Shown here one piece after another: positions 9,057-17,430 of a DNA stretch of 61,249 nucleotides. The DNA lies in assembly GCA_022484565.1 (NCBI GenBank), contig JAKVKZ010000011.1:1-61249 (forward strand). The letters run 5' to 3'. How positions within the stretch are numbered: position 1 is the stretch's first letter; each line of letters begins with the position of its first letter. This DNA comes from Muribaculaceae bacterium (lineage in GTDB: Bacteria > Bacteroidota > Bacteroidia > Bacteroidales > Muribaculaceae). The translations under genes and the position numbers were made by a program. The notes beneath the pieces were generated by a model. That model made no database searches. It had not been told where the DNA came from and worked only from the letters and a program-made list of their open reading frames with translations.

Positions 9057-10946
9057 ATGATACTCAATATTAATAAACCGTTCAACAAATGTGAGATTGA
9101 ACATATTGTTGACACAGGCAACTGCAATTATCGTGAAGTGTACATAATCCACGATAAATCAGAGAAACAAATGTTTCTGACCGTATATTCCATAGATGAA
9201 ATGCCTGAAAGCATGAATCATGATGACATTAAAGAATTCACGCTTTGTGAAAGTCTTGCCAATGGCGTATTCCCTAAATTCATTTCCAAAGGGCAAATGA
9301 AATACGACAAGAAGGCCATAAAGTGGATGACTACTGAATATCAAGAAATGATGCCGTTAAGGACATTGGTAAATATAAAACCGCTTTCTGTGGAGACTTC
9401 CTTAAACATCATATTTGATATTCTCGTCGGGCTGAAAGAGATAAAACACAATTCACCAAAATCAGGGCACTTCAACATTTGTCCGGACACGATATTTGTC
9501 ACCAAAGAAAACAATGGAAACATAAAGACTCATCTTAGAGGCCTTCAATTTGTTGACGATGATACAAACAACAATATTGGGATAGACACAAAGCTCATTA
9601 ATAACTGTTTTCGCGCTCCTGAAACATTTCCGGGATTATTTTATGAACCCTCCATGGTGTATTCTCTCGCCATGCTGCTTGCTTATATGGCCCAAGGATT
9701 TTACCCTCTTAAAATAGATGAGAGCATGAATTCGTTTTCATGTTATAGCATAAAGAAAAGAGGAGACTTGAATTTGACTTTGCCTAAAGCGCTAAAAGCA
9801 ATAGTAGTTAAAGCAATGAAACGCAAGATTTCCGAGCGCTACCAGACAATAGAATTATTCGGTCAGGCATTAGCGAAACAGATGAGAAACAAGCATAAAG
9901 ATGTGTTCAGCTGCTTCTCTAATGAAACAAACGATAAAAATTCCACTCATAAAGGCAATTCAAAAAAAGATGTCGCCAAGAAAAGTCCGACAAAGGAAGA
10001 GACGGATTCAGAAGAGGGGATGAAAGAGATATCGAAACAGAGCCATGACTTTCAAGTAAATGTGCCAATCCAATCAATTAAGGGTGTCGGATTCGGGGCT
10101 GTTGCAGGAATGACGAGCCTTAAGCAACGCCTAATTCGCGACTTTGTTGATGTGGTCAACAACCATGAACTAGCAAGTGAATTCAATATATCGGCACCCA
10201 ACATTCTGTTCTACGGGCCTCCCGGAACAGGTAAGACTTACATATCAATGCGATTGGCCGAGGAGTGCGGTCTCGAAACAAGCTACGTCAAGCCATCAGA
10301 CCTCGGCAGCATCTACATACATGGTTCACAAGCGATGATTCGGGAACTGTTTGACAATGCTGAAACGCAAGCAAAGGAAAACGGGAAAGGTGTTCTTATC
10401 ATATTTGATGAATTTGACGCATTCTGTCCAGTACGTACTTCAGAGGACCGAAACAATCAATCAGGAGAAGTGGCAGAGTTCTTAACGCAGCTAAACAACA
10501 GCAATGAACGCAACATATTTGTTATAGGTACCACTAATTGTCTTGACCGCATCGACAAAGCTATAATCCGCAAAGGAAGAATGGACGAGGTGATTTATAT
10601 AGGATTGCCTGACGTGACGGCACGCAAAGAAATGTTTGAACTCGAACTTACAAAACGCCCACACGAGGAAAGCATTGATTTATCACATCTGGCAGAATTG
10701 ACAGATAAATATTCTTCATCCGACATTTCTTTCATAATTCAGGAAACTGCACGCCAATCGTTTGCCAAGAGCTTATGCAATGCAAATAAGGAACTGGTTA
10801 AAATAAGCCAGGCAATGGTTGAAAGCGTAATTAGTCAAACTCGCCCATCCGTTTCGCCTCAGGAGATGCGCAAATATGAGCAAATCCGTGATGAATACGC
10901 ACAATGCGGAACGAGTCAACAACGGCATGTGGGATTTATCGCATAA
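9057..10946 (+). CDS. Pseudokinase-AAA+ ATPase fusion
   Basis: A 629-residue protein. The first 280 residues read as a degenerate protein kinase. A glycine-loop remnant lies near 18-31, HFNICPDTIFV at 138-148 stands in the place of HRDxKPxN, RGLQFV at 161-166 stands in the place of DFG, and FRAPE at 185-189 keeps the APE motif. The ATP-binding lysine and the catalytic aspartates are missing, so kinase activity is unlikely. A charged linker (about 290-330) leads to an AAA+ domain of the FtsH/Cdc48 type. That domain has Walker A GPPGTGKT at 387-394, Walker B IIFDEFDA near 448-455, sensor-1 GTTN at 491-494, RKGRMD at 505-510 and SSSDIS at 553-558, all intact. It is likely a hexameric ATP-driven remodeller whose pseudokinase part binds a partner. 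Confidence 0.82.
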   Translation: MILNINKPFNKCEIEHIVDTGNCNYREVYIIHDKSEKQMFLTVYSIDEMPESMNHDDIKEFTLCESLANGVFPKFISKGQMKYDKKAIKWMTTEYQEMMPLRTLVNIKPLSVETSLNIIFDILVGLKEIKHNSPKSGHFNICPDTIFVTKENNGNIKTHLRGLQFVDDDTNNNIGIDTKLINNCFRAPETFPGLFYEPSMVYSLAMLLAYMAQGFYPLKIDESMNSFSCYSIKKRGDLNLTLPKALKAIVVKAMKRKISERYQTIELFGQALAKQMRNKHKDVFSCFSNETNDKNSTHKGNSKKDVAKKSPTKEETDSEEGMKEISKQSHDFQVNVPIQSIKGVGFGAVAGMTSLKQRLIRDFVDVVNNHELASEFNISAPNILFYGPPGTGKTYISMRLAEECGLETSYVKPSDLGSIYIHGSQAMIRELFDNAETQAKENGKGVLIIFDEFDAFCPVRTSEDRNNQSGEVAEFLTQLNNSNERNIFVIGTTNCLDRIDKAIIRKGRMDEVIYIGLPDVTARKEMFELELTKRPHEESIDLSHLAELTDKYSSSDISFIIQETARQSFAKSLCNANKELVKISQAMVESVISQTRPSVSPQEMRKYEQIRDEYAQCGTSQQRHVGFIA

Positions 10947-11007
10947 TTATGATAGAAGATCTATTATATCCTATTCTTTAATGTATAACAATTAAAATTT
11001 TATTATT

Positions 11008-11436
11008 ATGAACAAGACAGAAGTTATAGAACATTTCAGCGAACTCGGCTTCACATTGGAGGAGATTCCTGATTACGCTTACATTTTCCACTATGAAGAT
11101 TTGAACATGCTTTATATGCCAGATGATGAGGATAACGATTTCTTTAGAATCGCACTTCCAAACATCTATGACGTCACTGAAGAAAATCGCGCATTTTTGC
11201 TTGATGTAGCCAACGAAACGAACTTAATGATTAAGTCAGCAAAAATCTGCCTCACGCATGATGATGTATGGGCAATGTATGAATGCCCCATTTTCAGTGA
11301 AGACAAAATTGAGAATATGATTCAATACGCTGCGGAACTGCTTCAGGCAGCATCTGCACTATTTATCCGAAACCTTAATGGTGAAGGCTTTGGAAACGAA
11401 GAGGATAACAATGATGAAAAGCAAAATGACAAATAA
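11008..11436 (+). CDS. Small acidic YbjN/type III chaperone-like protein, copy 1
   Basis: A 142-residue acidic protein, with an Asp/Glu/Asn-rich tail (EEDNNDEKQNDK). An alpha/beta pattern runs through it: a helix at 1-14, then strands around DLNMLYMPDD and FFRIALPNIYDV, then a helix with ...FLLDVANETNLMIKSAKICL, another strand (WAMYECPIF) and a C-terminal helix. This layout matches the YbjN/type III secretion chaperone-like fold; the assignment is by pattern only. The next gene repeats LPN..., an N-L-x-M-K motif and a Y-E strand at equivalent places, so the two are paralogues. It lies 61 bp after the AAA+ gene. Confidence 0.62.
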   Translation: MNKTEVIEHFSELGFTLEEIPDYAYIFHYEDLNMLYMPDDEDNDFFRIALPNIYDVTEENRAFLLDVANETNLMIKSAKICLTHDDVWAMYECPIFSEDKIENMIQYAAELLQAASALFIRNLNGEGFGNEEDNNDEKQNDK

Positions 11437-11449
11437 TTAATTTTTGATT

Positions 11450-11842
11450 ATGGGATCAACAATTTTCTCAAGGATAAACACCATCTTGACCAATAATAAA
11501 TACAAGATTGTAGAGACAGACGAAAGTAGCATCATCATACGCTTTCAACTTAATACAATGCATATTTATCCCAGTGACCAAGATGATAATTTTGTCAGTG
11601 TCTTATTGCCTAACTTCGCTCCAATAGATAGCGAAAGCGATAAAGGAGCATTTCTTGAGCGATGTCAGCGTCTCAATCTCGAAATGAAAGTCGTAAAGAT
11701 ATATTCTTTGCGTGATATTATTGTAGCCTCATATGAATTCTATTTTCAGAATGATGATGACTTGGAGTTTAATATAAAACAGTCATTTAAATCACTTATA
11801 TCAGCCAAAGTCGCTTACAACAAACTGGAACAAACTGATTAA
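11450..11842 (+). CDS. Small acidic YbjN-like protein, copy 2
   Basis: A 130-residue protein from the ATG at 11450; a TTG two codons earlier is less likely. It shares with the previous protein the strand ending in a Leu-Pro-Asn turn (FVSVLLPNFAPI), the NLEMKVVKIYSL segment and the YEFYF strand. The pair are diverged tandem paralogues. A binding or chaperone role for the AAA+ protein or a secreted partner is inference. No signal peptide or membrane segment. The neighbouring genes are 13 and 11 bp away. Confidence 0.6.
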   Translation: MGSTIFSRINTILTNNKYKIVETDESSIIIRFQLNTMHIYPSDQDDNFVSVLLPNFAPIDSESDKGAFLERCQRLNLEMKVVKIYSLRDIIVASYEFYFQNDDDLEFNIKQSFKSLISAKVAYNKLEQTD

Positions 11843-11853
11843 ACATATCCAAC

Positions 11854-12438
11854 ATGAAACTATTCAAAAAAAAGAATTTGGAGTGGTGGGCAAAAAACCA
11901 CCCTCCAACAAATTCATTTGCAGCAAGTGTGGAAAAAGTATTAAACGACAATTGGTTTGCATACCATTATGATAGCACAAGTGATAGCTTTTTTCTCACA
12001 CTTAAGCGTGTAATTCAGGATTCTCTTGTGTACAACATAATTATTAATTGCAGACATTACACCATTAAGACTTACACCGGGCTTCCGATAGTGTATCAAA
12101 AAGACCATAAGCACCTCAATGAAGTATTGCAACAAATCAGCAAAGAATCGGAACTGATTAATCTGGAAATAGATGACATGACAAAATTAATTACAACTTC
12201 GCTCAATATTTATAATATTCAGGAATTCAATTTCATTATTCCGATATTAATCGAACAAGCGACCATAATTGACTGCCATCATGAACAAATCAACAAAGCA
12301 TACGAATCACCTAAAAATTGTTATATCCGGACAATAAGTGACTATCATGATTTTATGATATTTGACAAATTGATAATCAACAGGATAATAAAAATCGACG
12401 GAGAATATGCCATTGCTCATTTAATCAACAAAAAATAA
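11854..12438 (+). CDS. Hypothetical island protein
   Basis: A 194-residue, Asn/Ile-rich protein that I do not recognise. It starts with a basic tip (MKLFKKKNLEWWAKNHPP). It then has an alpha/beta region (SFFLTLKRVI, LVYNIIINCRHYTIKTYTGLP) that loosely resembles the YbjN-like neighbours but is longer. There are no cysteine clusters and no signal peptide. The stop codon overlaps the next start by one base (TAATG), so translation of the two is probably coupled. Codon use is strongly AT-rich. Confidence 0.55.
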   Translation: MKLFKKKNLEWWAKNHPPTNSFAASVEKVLNDNWFAYHYDSTSDSFFLTLKRVIQDSLVYNIIINCRHYTIKTYTGLPIVYQKDHKHLNEVLQQISKESELINLEIDDMTKLITTSLNIYNIQEFNFIIPILIEQATIIDCHHEQINKAYESPKNCYIRTISDYHDFMIFDKLIINRIIKIDGEYAIAHLINKK

Positions 12439-12896
12439 TGAAACCCGATAATAAAATATTATTGAAATTATGCAGCGACTGCAAAACAACAGTTCACAAA
12501 AACATGAACAATTTCATTGCCTTTGCACAAAATATTTTAATGAATAAAACTTTTATCACTTCAGCGTATTCATTGCTCCCTTTTGATAAATCCATAAACA
12601 CAAGCATCGATCTCAACAATAATAAATCTCTTGTAAAAAATCTTGGTATAACTCTAATGCGTATGGATATTGAACCTGACTTGTTTTCATTTGGGCTGTC
12701 AATAACAATTAGTGGCAGTAAATACAGCATTGGCGAAAATGCTACAATATTGATTAGCGCAGGTGTTTCATTCGACAAGATTTGTGAGAGCATTAATTCA
12801 ACGGAATTTGTAAATTATGCCTATACTCTTTTCTCTCAGCAAATTGACGATTGTTTTTCAACAATTCAGCTAAAGGAATTAATTAATATCACATGA
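12438..12896 (+). CDS. Hypothetical island protein, possible paralogue of the next gene
   Basis: A 152-residue protein whose function is not recognised. A central beta-rich part (DLFSFGLSITISGSKYSI, ATILISAGVSF) is followed by a helix DKICESINSTEFVNYAYTL. The protein at 13023 has a comparable arrangement (YSLIIGVNFELS..., then DKLIEAMKSNEFHEKW). The shared D-K-(I/L)...S-x-E-F pattern suggests distant paralogy. Its start overlaps the previous stop. A 126-bp gap follows, in which I see no clear promoter. Confidence 0.52.
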   Translation: MKPDNKILLKLCSDCKTTVHKNMNNFIAFAQNILMNKTFITSAYSLLPFDKSINTSIDLNNNKSLVKNLGITLMRMDIEPDLFSFGLSITISGSKYSIGENATILISAGVSFDKICESINSTEFVNYAYTLFSQQIDDCFSTIQLKELINIT

Positions 12897-13022
12897 ACAA
12901 CCTAAGTGAAGAAAAGTACATCAAAATTATTTAATATTATAAGTTTCAAAACTCCACGCTTTTATGATAGAAATTCCGTCGCCATCATCTCTTTATTAGT
13001 GTAACATTTATAAAATAGCAAT

Positions 13023-13505
13023 ATGGAAAAGGACAACAAACAAGAAGATTTCGTATTTTCAGAAGCTGCTATATCAGCCTCCTTTTTTGCTTTTGAAAAC
13101 CGTGAATTTGTAGAAGGACATTTCAACAAACTGACAGTAGAAATGGTGAAATGCGCAAACGATGAAAAGTTCATTACGAACTTACGTGAGCTAAAAAAGA
13201 GACAAAGAATAACACGTGGCATAACATTCCAACCAGAGGATTTTTGCTTTGTCAATAAAATATGGTTCTCGATTCACAAATCCACATCCAATTATTACGA
13301 CACCTATTCACTAATTATAGGAGTAAATTTCGAACTTAGCGCAATGTGCCCATTCGCGAAAATACAAGGTAGAGTTTATTATGGCTTTATAGATAAGTTG
13401 ATTGAAGCCATGAAATCCAATGAATTTCATGAGAAATGGCAAAAGTTATTAATGGAAAATGTATATGACAATCTTTTCAATGGCTATAATGAAATTTTCA
13501 AATAA
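13023..13505 (+). CDS. Hypothetical island protein
   Basis: A 160-residue protein with no signal peptide and no recognised domain. The first 70 residues are charged and probably helical (NLRELKKRQRITRG). The middle is beta-rich (FCFVNKIWFSIHKS, YSLIIGVNFEL). The end is helical and holds the S-N-E-F motif noted in the previous gene. The 126-bp gap upstream could contain a weak promoter, but no TAnnTTTG box is evident there, so read-through is equally likely. Confidence 0.52.
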   Translation: MEKDNKQEDFVFSEAAISASFFAFENREFVEGHFNKLTVEMVKCANDEKFITNLRELKKRQRITRGITFQPEDFCFVNKIWFSIHKSTSNYYDTYSLIIGVNFELSAMCPFAKIQGRVYYGFIDKLIEAMKSNEFHEKWQKLLMENVYDNLFNGYNEIFK

Positions 13506-13542
13506 AAATTCAAACTACACTTAAATTAATTTACAAAATAAT

Positions 13543-13917
13543 ATGGGAAAGCAAAAAATCAAAATAGAATATACGTCGGAGACAATAGCAGAAAGGACTT
13601 ACGGAGACGGCGACGATTGTGATACAGTTTTTATTGAAGTTCAATCTGCTTTCGGAAAGCCCGTTAAACTCTGCATCGGATATAATCGTTGCAGTAAAGA
13701 CCTTGAAGAATACTATGGCGATTGCGACTTAGAAGATTATATTCACGTCGAAGGAGATGATCTTAGAAAATTGGCGTCTAAATTTTCTGCTTTGAATACA
13801 AAGACATTGGTAGAACGTATCGTGATTAGATTCGAGCCATATGGATTAGGGGCATATAAAGCTTTTGAGGAGTTTCTTAAGAAAAAAGGCATACACTACT
13901 CCACAAGTTTTTATTAA
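13543..13917 (+). CDS. Small hypothetical protein closing the island
   Basis: A 124-residue acidic protein. It opens with a beta strand (KIKIEYTSETIAER). A cluster of Gly and Asp (YGDGDDCDTVF) and four further cysteines lie in the first two thirds, without a zinc-finger spacing. A helix near the end (GAYKAFEEFLKKKG) completes a likely small alpha/beta fold. It is 37 bp after the previous gene and is the last island gene before the promoter of the second mannanase locus. Function unknown; an immunity-like role is possible but unsupported. Confidence 0.52.
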   Translation: MGKQKIKIEYTSETIAERTYGDGDDCDTVFIEVQSAFGKPVKLCIGYNRCSKDLEEYYGDCDLEDYIHVEGDDLRKLASKFSALNTKTLVERIVIRFEPYGLGAYKAFEEFLKKKGIHYSTSFY

Positions 13918-14015
13918 CTGCCAAATTCACAATTTAGCATCATAGCACTATTTCAATCCTAATATTTATTCACCATCACAAAACAAAACGACCTCATTTT
14001 TCCTTTTTTTCGCAG

Positions 14016-14075
14016 AAAAGTATCACATATAGATAAGAAAGTATTATTTTATTTGGAAATTCGTGTCTAATTTTG
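14016..14075 (+). promoter_or_regulatory. Direct-repeat operator and -7 promoter box upstream of the sorting-domain/GH26 pair
   Basis: AGTATC at 14019-14024 and AGTATT at 14040-14045 are 21 bp apart, and TAATTTTG lies at 14068-14075. Measured from the first repeat, every element falls at the same position as in the sites at 1416 and 16767. The distance to the start codon at 14195 leaves a leader of about 110 bases. Confidence 0.68.
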
Positions 14076-14194
14076 TCACGTTGAAAATAGCCTATTCGGG
14101 CAGGAAGTGATATCCCGAAAATCTGAAACCAAATTGTCCTGCTGAGATAGGCGCTTATTACATACCGCAAACATAGACCATAAATAAATAATAC

Positions 14195-14635
14195 ATGCAT
14201 AAATCATTACTTTTATTATCATTGCTGCTTGCATCGCAATTTGCAGGCGCAGAAGGCTATAAGACAATCTCCGTCATAACCAAGAACGGCAACACCACCG
14301 CTGTGGATATTGCCGAGCAGACTCAAATCAAGTTTTCGGGCACTCAAATCACTTTCGGCGACAAGACTTTCAACCGCGCCGATGTGGTGAAATTCTCCTA
14401 TGTTAAAGGTAGCGGCACGGTAGCAATAAAGACCGGTGCTGAACGTCCTTTCCGTCAAGTGGGCAATTCGCTGATTTTCAGTACCGATGCAAATGCTGCC
14501 ATTTTTGCCGTTGACGGCCGCAAGGTAATCAGCGACAAGGTGGAGGCTGGATCATCAATCAGCATAGCTTCGCTGGCAACTGGAGTGTATATTATAAAGG
14601 TAAACAATGAAACTTTTAAAATAGCCAAAAGATGA
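14195..14635 (+). CDS. Small secreted protein with T9SS-type C-terminal sorting domain, copy 1
   Basis: A 146-residue protein with a signal peptide (MHKSLLLLSLLLASQFAGA). A short N-terminal domain (YKTISVITKNGNTTAVDIAEQ...) is followed by about 75 residues of the type IX secretion sorting-domain pattern. The end, IFAVDGRKVI...LATGVYIIKVN..., is characteristic. Such domains normally sit at the end of large cargo proteins, so a protein that is little more than the domain is unusual. Its stop overlaps the start of the GH26 gene (ATGA), which implies coupled translation. The pair is duplicated downstream as 16993-19106. Confidence 0.75.
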   Translation: MHKSLLLLSLLLASQFAGAEGYKTISVITKNGNTTAVDIAEQTQIKFSGTQITFGDKTFNRADVVKFSYVKGSGTVAIKTGAERPFRQVGNSLIFSTDANAAIFAVDGRKVISDKVEAGSSISIASLATGVYIIKVNNETFKIAKR

Positions 14636-16629
14636 AAAAGTATATATCAGCCATTGCAGCTCTTTTACTGCTGGCATCCGCAGTTACGGCAAACGTAACA
14701 TACATAACACGTAGCGACAACGCTTTCAACGCTTTTGTTGAGGACAGCGTGAAGTGCATCCAGTTCACCGACGGCTCAGCAGCCGATGGCTACAACACAC
14801 AGCAAATAGTGAACAACGATGGCACAGTCAGCAATATCGACATGAGCAAGATTGAAGAATTGGTGCTCAGCGACAACGCGACAATTTGGAAAGGCAGCGT
14901 GAATTTCGGCAACTGGCTCGCCAACGGCTATCTGCAAATCCCCGCAGGTGACCCGTTGATGTCAACATTGAAGGCAGGCGACGTGCTTACCTTCAACTTC
15001 ACAGAGGATTCCTCCGCATCGTGGTGGCAGTTCAAGTTCACTGATTCCAACGGCAGCGACAATGTGATGGCCTGCGTAAGCTCAAACGTCAATACTTACA
15101 ACTGCGTTGACATGAGCAAAGGTGCAACCACATTCAGCATCAAGCCGACGGCAGCCGACATCACTTATCTGAAAGCTAACGGAATGTTCATCAAGGGCTG
15201 CAATCTCACTCTCACATCTATTGAGCACGCAGCCGCCCAAACGGAGACAACAGTGTGGAGCGGCAGCACAGACCTCGGCACAGCATGGTCGTCGATGTTG
15301 ACGATTCCAGCAAGCAGCCTGCAGGACGTGGTAAGCGGAACCAAAATGACTGTGAATTTCACCGAAAACTCATCATGCACATATTGGCAACTCCAGCCGC
15401 TTTACAACGACAACTCTTGGACGACGCTCAGCAGCGTATCCTCCCTCGTCAACCAATACAATTGCATTGACATGTCGCAAAATGCCACAAGCTACACCTT
15501 CACCATCAATGAATCCGATGCCACAAGCCTCAAAACCTACGGAATGATTTTCAAAGGCTACGGACTTACGCTCACATCAGTGGTGATTTCCGGAGGTAGC
15601 GGAACAGGTGGAGGCGGAACTGGAGGCGGCGGAACTGGCGGCGACACCACAACAACCAAATCCGACCTTTGCGACGCAAAAGCCACACAGCAGGCCGTGA
15701 ATGTCTATAACTATCTCAAATCAGTGTATGGCAGCAAGGAACTTTCAGGCGTAATGGCAAACGTTGACAACAACAACACCATGAGCAATTGGGTATATGC
15801 CAAGACCGGCAAGCACCCTGCTCTCACTTGCTACGATTTCATCAACATCGGTTACAGCTGGGCCAATTACACAATTTCCTACGCTCAGGACCAATGGAAC
15901 AACAACGGTCTCGTGGCATTCATGTGGCACTGGCGTCCAGGCAGTGAAGACGGCTTCTACACTCCAAGCGGTGGCTCACCTTCCACTGAATTCGATGTTC
16001 GTCAAGCCGTGACTAAAGGCACCAGCCAGTACAACACCATCATCAGCGACATCGACAAGATTGCCGTCGTCCTGAAGAATCTCCAATCGGCCAACATCCC
16101 CGTAATCTGGCGTCCACTGCACGAGGCTGCAGGAAATTCATCGGGCAGCAACAACAACGCATGGTTCTGGTGGGGACGTTACGGCGCAAGCTACACAAAG
16201 CAGCTTTACGACATAATGTACGACCGCCTCGTCAATTATCACGGCATCCACAATCTCATCTGGGTGTGGACATTCAACGACAGCGACACTGGCACAATGA
16301 CCAATTGGTATCCCGGCAACGACAAGGTTGACATAGTAGGCACCGACCTCTACCCTACAGGAACGGATTCGCAAAAATCAGTTTTTGATAAAATCAACAC
16401 TGTCACCGGCGGCAAGAAAATCATCGCCCTCGCCGAGTGCGGCAGAATTCCCGACCCCGACAAGTGCTTCTCATCAGGCGACAAATGGTCGTGGTTCATG
16501 GAATGGTACAAATACGGAATCACAACAAGCGACTCGAGTGACGGATTCGCAAACACTGCCGACTATTGGTCACAGATAATGAACAACAGCCACATTGTGA
16601 CCCGCGAAGCCATGAAAAGCTTAAAGTAA
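14632..16629 (+). CDS. Secreted GH26 beta-mannanase with two N-terminal modules and Gly linker
   Basis: A 665-residue protein. A signal peptide (1-20) precedes the conserved N-terminal segment. Two carbohydrate-binding-like modules follow at about 84-200 and 207-320, then a Gly/Thr-rich linker at 321-343 and a GH26 domain to the C-terminus. WRPLHE puts the acid/base residue at Glu498, and IIALAECG puts the nucleophile at Glu602. The WFWWGRYG and NLIWVWT motifs match the first enzyme. It lacks the C-terminal module of that enzyme, and its catalytic domain ends at the protein end. It overlaps the sorting-domain gene by four bases. Confidence 0.93.
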   Translation: MKKYISAIAALLLLASAVTANVTYITRSDNAFNAFVEDSVKCIQFTDGSAADGYNTQQIVNNDGTVSNIDMSKIEELVLSDNATIWKGSVNFGNWLANGYLQIPAGDPLMSTLKAGDVLTFNFTEDSSASWWQFKFTDSNGSDNVMACVSSNVNTYNCVDMSKGATTFSIKPTAADITYLKANGMFIKGCNLTLTSIEHAAAQTETTVWSGSTDLGTAWSSMLTIPASSLQDVVSGTKMTVNFTENSSCTYWQLQPLYNDNSWTTLSSVSSLVNQYNCIDMSQNATSYTFTINESDATSLKTYGMIFKGYGLTLTSVVISGGSGTGGGGTGGGGTGGDTTTTKSDLCDAKATQQAVNVYNYLKSVYGSKELSGVMANVDNNNTMSNWVYAKTGKHPALTCYDFINIGYSWANYTISYAQDQWNNNGLVAFMWHWRPGSEDGFYTPSGGSPSTEFDVRQAVTKGTSQYNTIISDIDKIAVVLKNLQSANIPVIWRPLHEAAGNSSGSNNNAWFWWGRYGASYTKQLYDIMYDRLVNYHGIHNLIWVWTFNDSDTGTMTNWYPGNDKVDIVGTDLYPTGTDSQKSVFDKINTVTGGKKIIALAECGRIPDPDKCFSSGDKWSWFMEWYKYGITTSDSSDGFANTADYWSQIMNNSHIVTREAMKSLK

Positions 16630-16694
16630 GAAAGAATAAGCGTTTAAAGGTAATTATAAGTTTTAGTTCAAAGGTTGTTGATAAGGTTGATATG

Positions 16695-16743
16695 TTATCT
16701 GCATGGATTGGCGCTAAATTCGCCACCATGCAGATAATTTTTT
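16695..16743 (+). terminator. Rho-independent terminator after the second GH26 gene
   Basis: TTATCTGCATGG pairs perfectly with CCATGCAGATAA, with an inner stem TGGCG/CGCCA, and six T residues follow. The rest of the 363-bp gap to 16993 holds the operator and promoter at 16767-16826 and an AT-rich leader of about 165 bases in which I see no gene. Confidence 0.87.
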
Positions 16744-16766
16744 AAGGTAAAACCGAAAAAAGTAAG

Positions 16767-16826
16767 ATTAGTGTCATAATCTGCTAAAATAGTATTAGAA
16801 AGTAGAGAAATTGTAATTTACCTTTG
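16767..16826 (+). promoter_or_regulatory. Direct-repeat operator and -7 promoter box upstream of the second sorting-domain pair
   Basis: AGTGTC at 16770-16775 and AGTATT at 16791-16796 are 21 bp apart, with TACCTTTG at 16819-16826. The first half-site has one change from the two sister sites, but the spacing is unchanged. About 160 bases of AT-rich leader separate the promoter from the ATG at 16993. Confidence 0.66.
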
Positions 16827-16992
16827 CATCAATGAATGTTAAGAGCCGTTTATAATCAATTATTATGATGATTATTTTAAATTTTGTCCAAAGCAATAAT
16901 TCATCAAGAGTAACATTTTTATAAACTCCCCAAACCAATTCAAGAAATACTTTTTTTAATAAACCAATTTATAATTAATCAATTTTCACGAC

Positions 16993-17430
16993 ATGAAAAA
17001 GTCATTACTATTCGCATTTATTCTCTGCGCTGCACAATTAGTGTCGGCAGCAGGGTTTAACACCGTGGTAGTTTCGATGAAAGACGGGACGTCGAAAAAC
17101 ATCCATCTCACCGAAACCAGCCAAATCACATTCACAGGGACGGCAATCGATTTTGGCGGCACATCAGTCAATCGTGCCAACATTGTGAAGTTCGCCTACA
17201 CATTCGACTCAAGCGTAGCATCAATCAATGCCAACGCGCAAAAGCCATTCAACAAAATCGGCGATGAACTTGTGTTCAACACCGCCGCCATCGTAGCGCT
17301 GTTCTCCATCGACGGCCGCATGATTACCCGCCAGGCAGTTCAGTCCGGCTCTTCCCTCAGCATCTCCAGCCTTGCAAATGGAGTGTATATTGTAAAGGTA
17401 AATAATTCATCCTATAAAATCGCGAAGTGA
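16993..17430 (+). CDS. Small secreted protein with T9SS-type sorting domain, copy 2
   Basis: A 145-residue paralogue of the protein at 14195, with a signal peptide (MKKSLLFAFILCAAQLVSA). It has the same short N-terminal domain (FNTVVVSMKDGTSKNIHL...) and the same C-terminal sorting pattern (LFSIDGRMIT...LANGVYIVKVN). Its TGA stop overlaps the ATG of the following module protein. As in copy 1, it is translated just ahead of a large secreted glycan protein that has no sorting domain of its own. Confidence 0.75.
   Translation: MKKSLLFAFILCAAQLVSAAGFNTVVVSMKDGTSKNIHLTETSQITFTGTAIDFGGTSVNRANIVKFAYTFDSSVASINANAQKPFNKIGDELVFNTAAIVALFSIDGRMITRQAVQSGSSLSISSLANGVYIVKVNNSSYKIAK

Noticed and set aside
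4088-13990. Integrative element with integrase and att sites
   Set aside because: No integrase, recombinase, transposase or relaxase was found in the island, and no direct repeat at its borders was recognised. Only base composition and context point to transfer.
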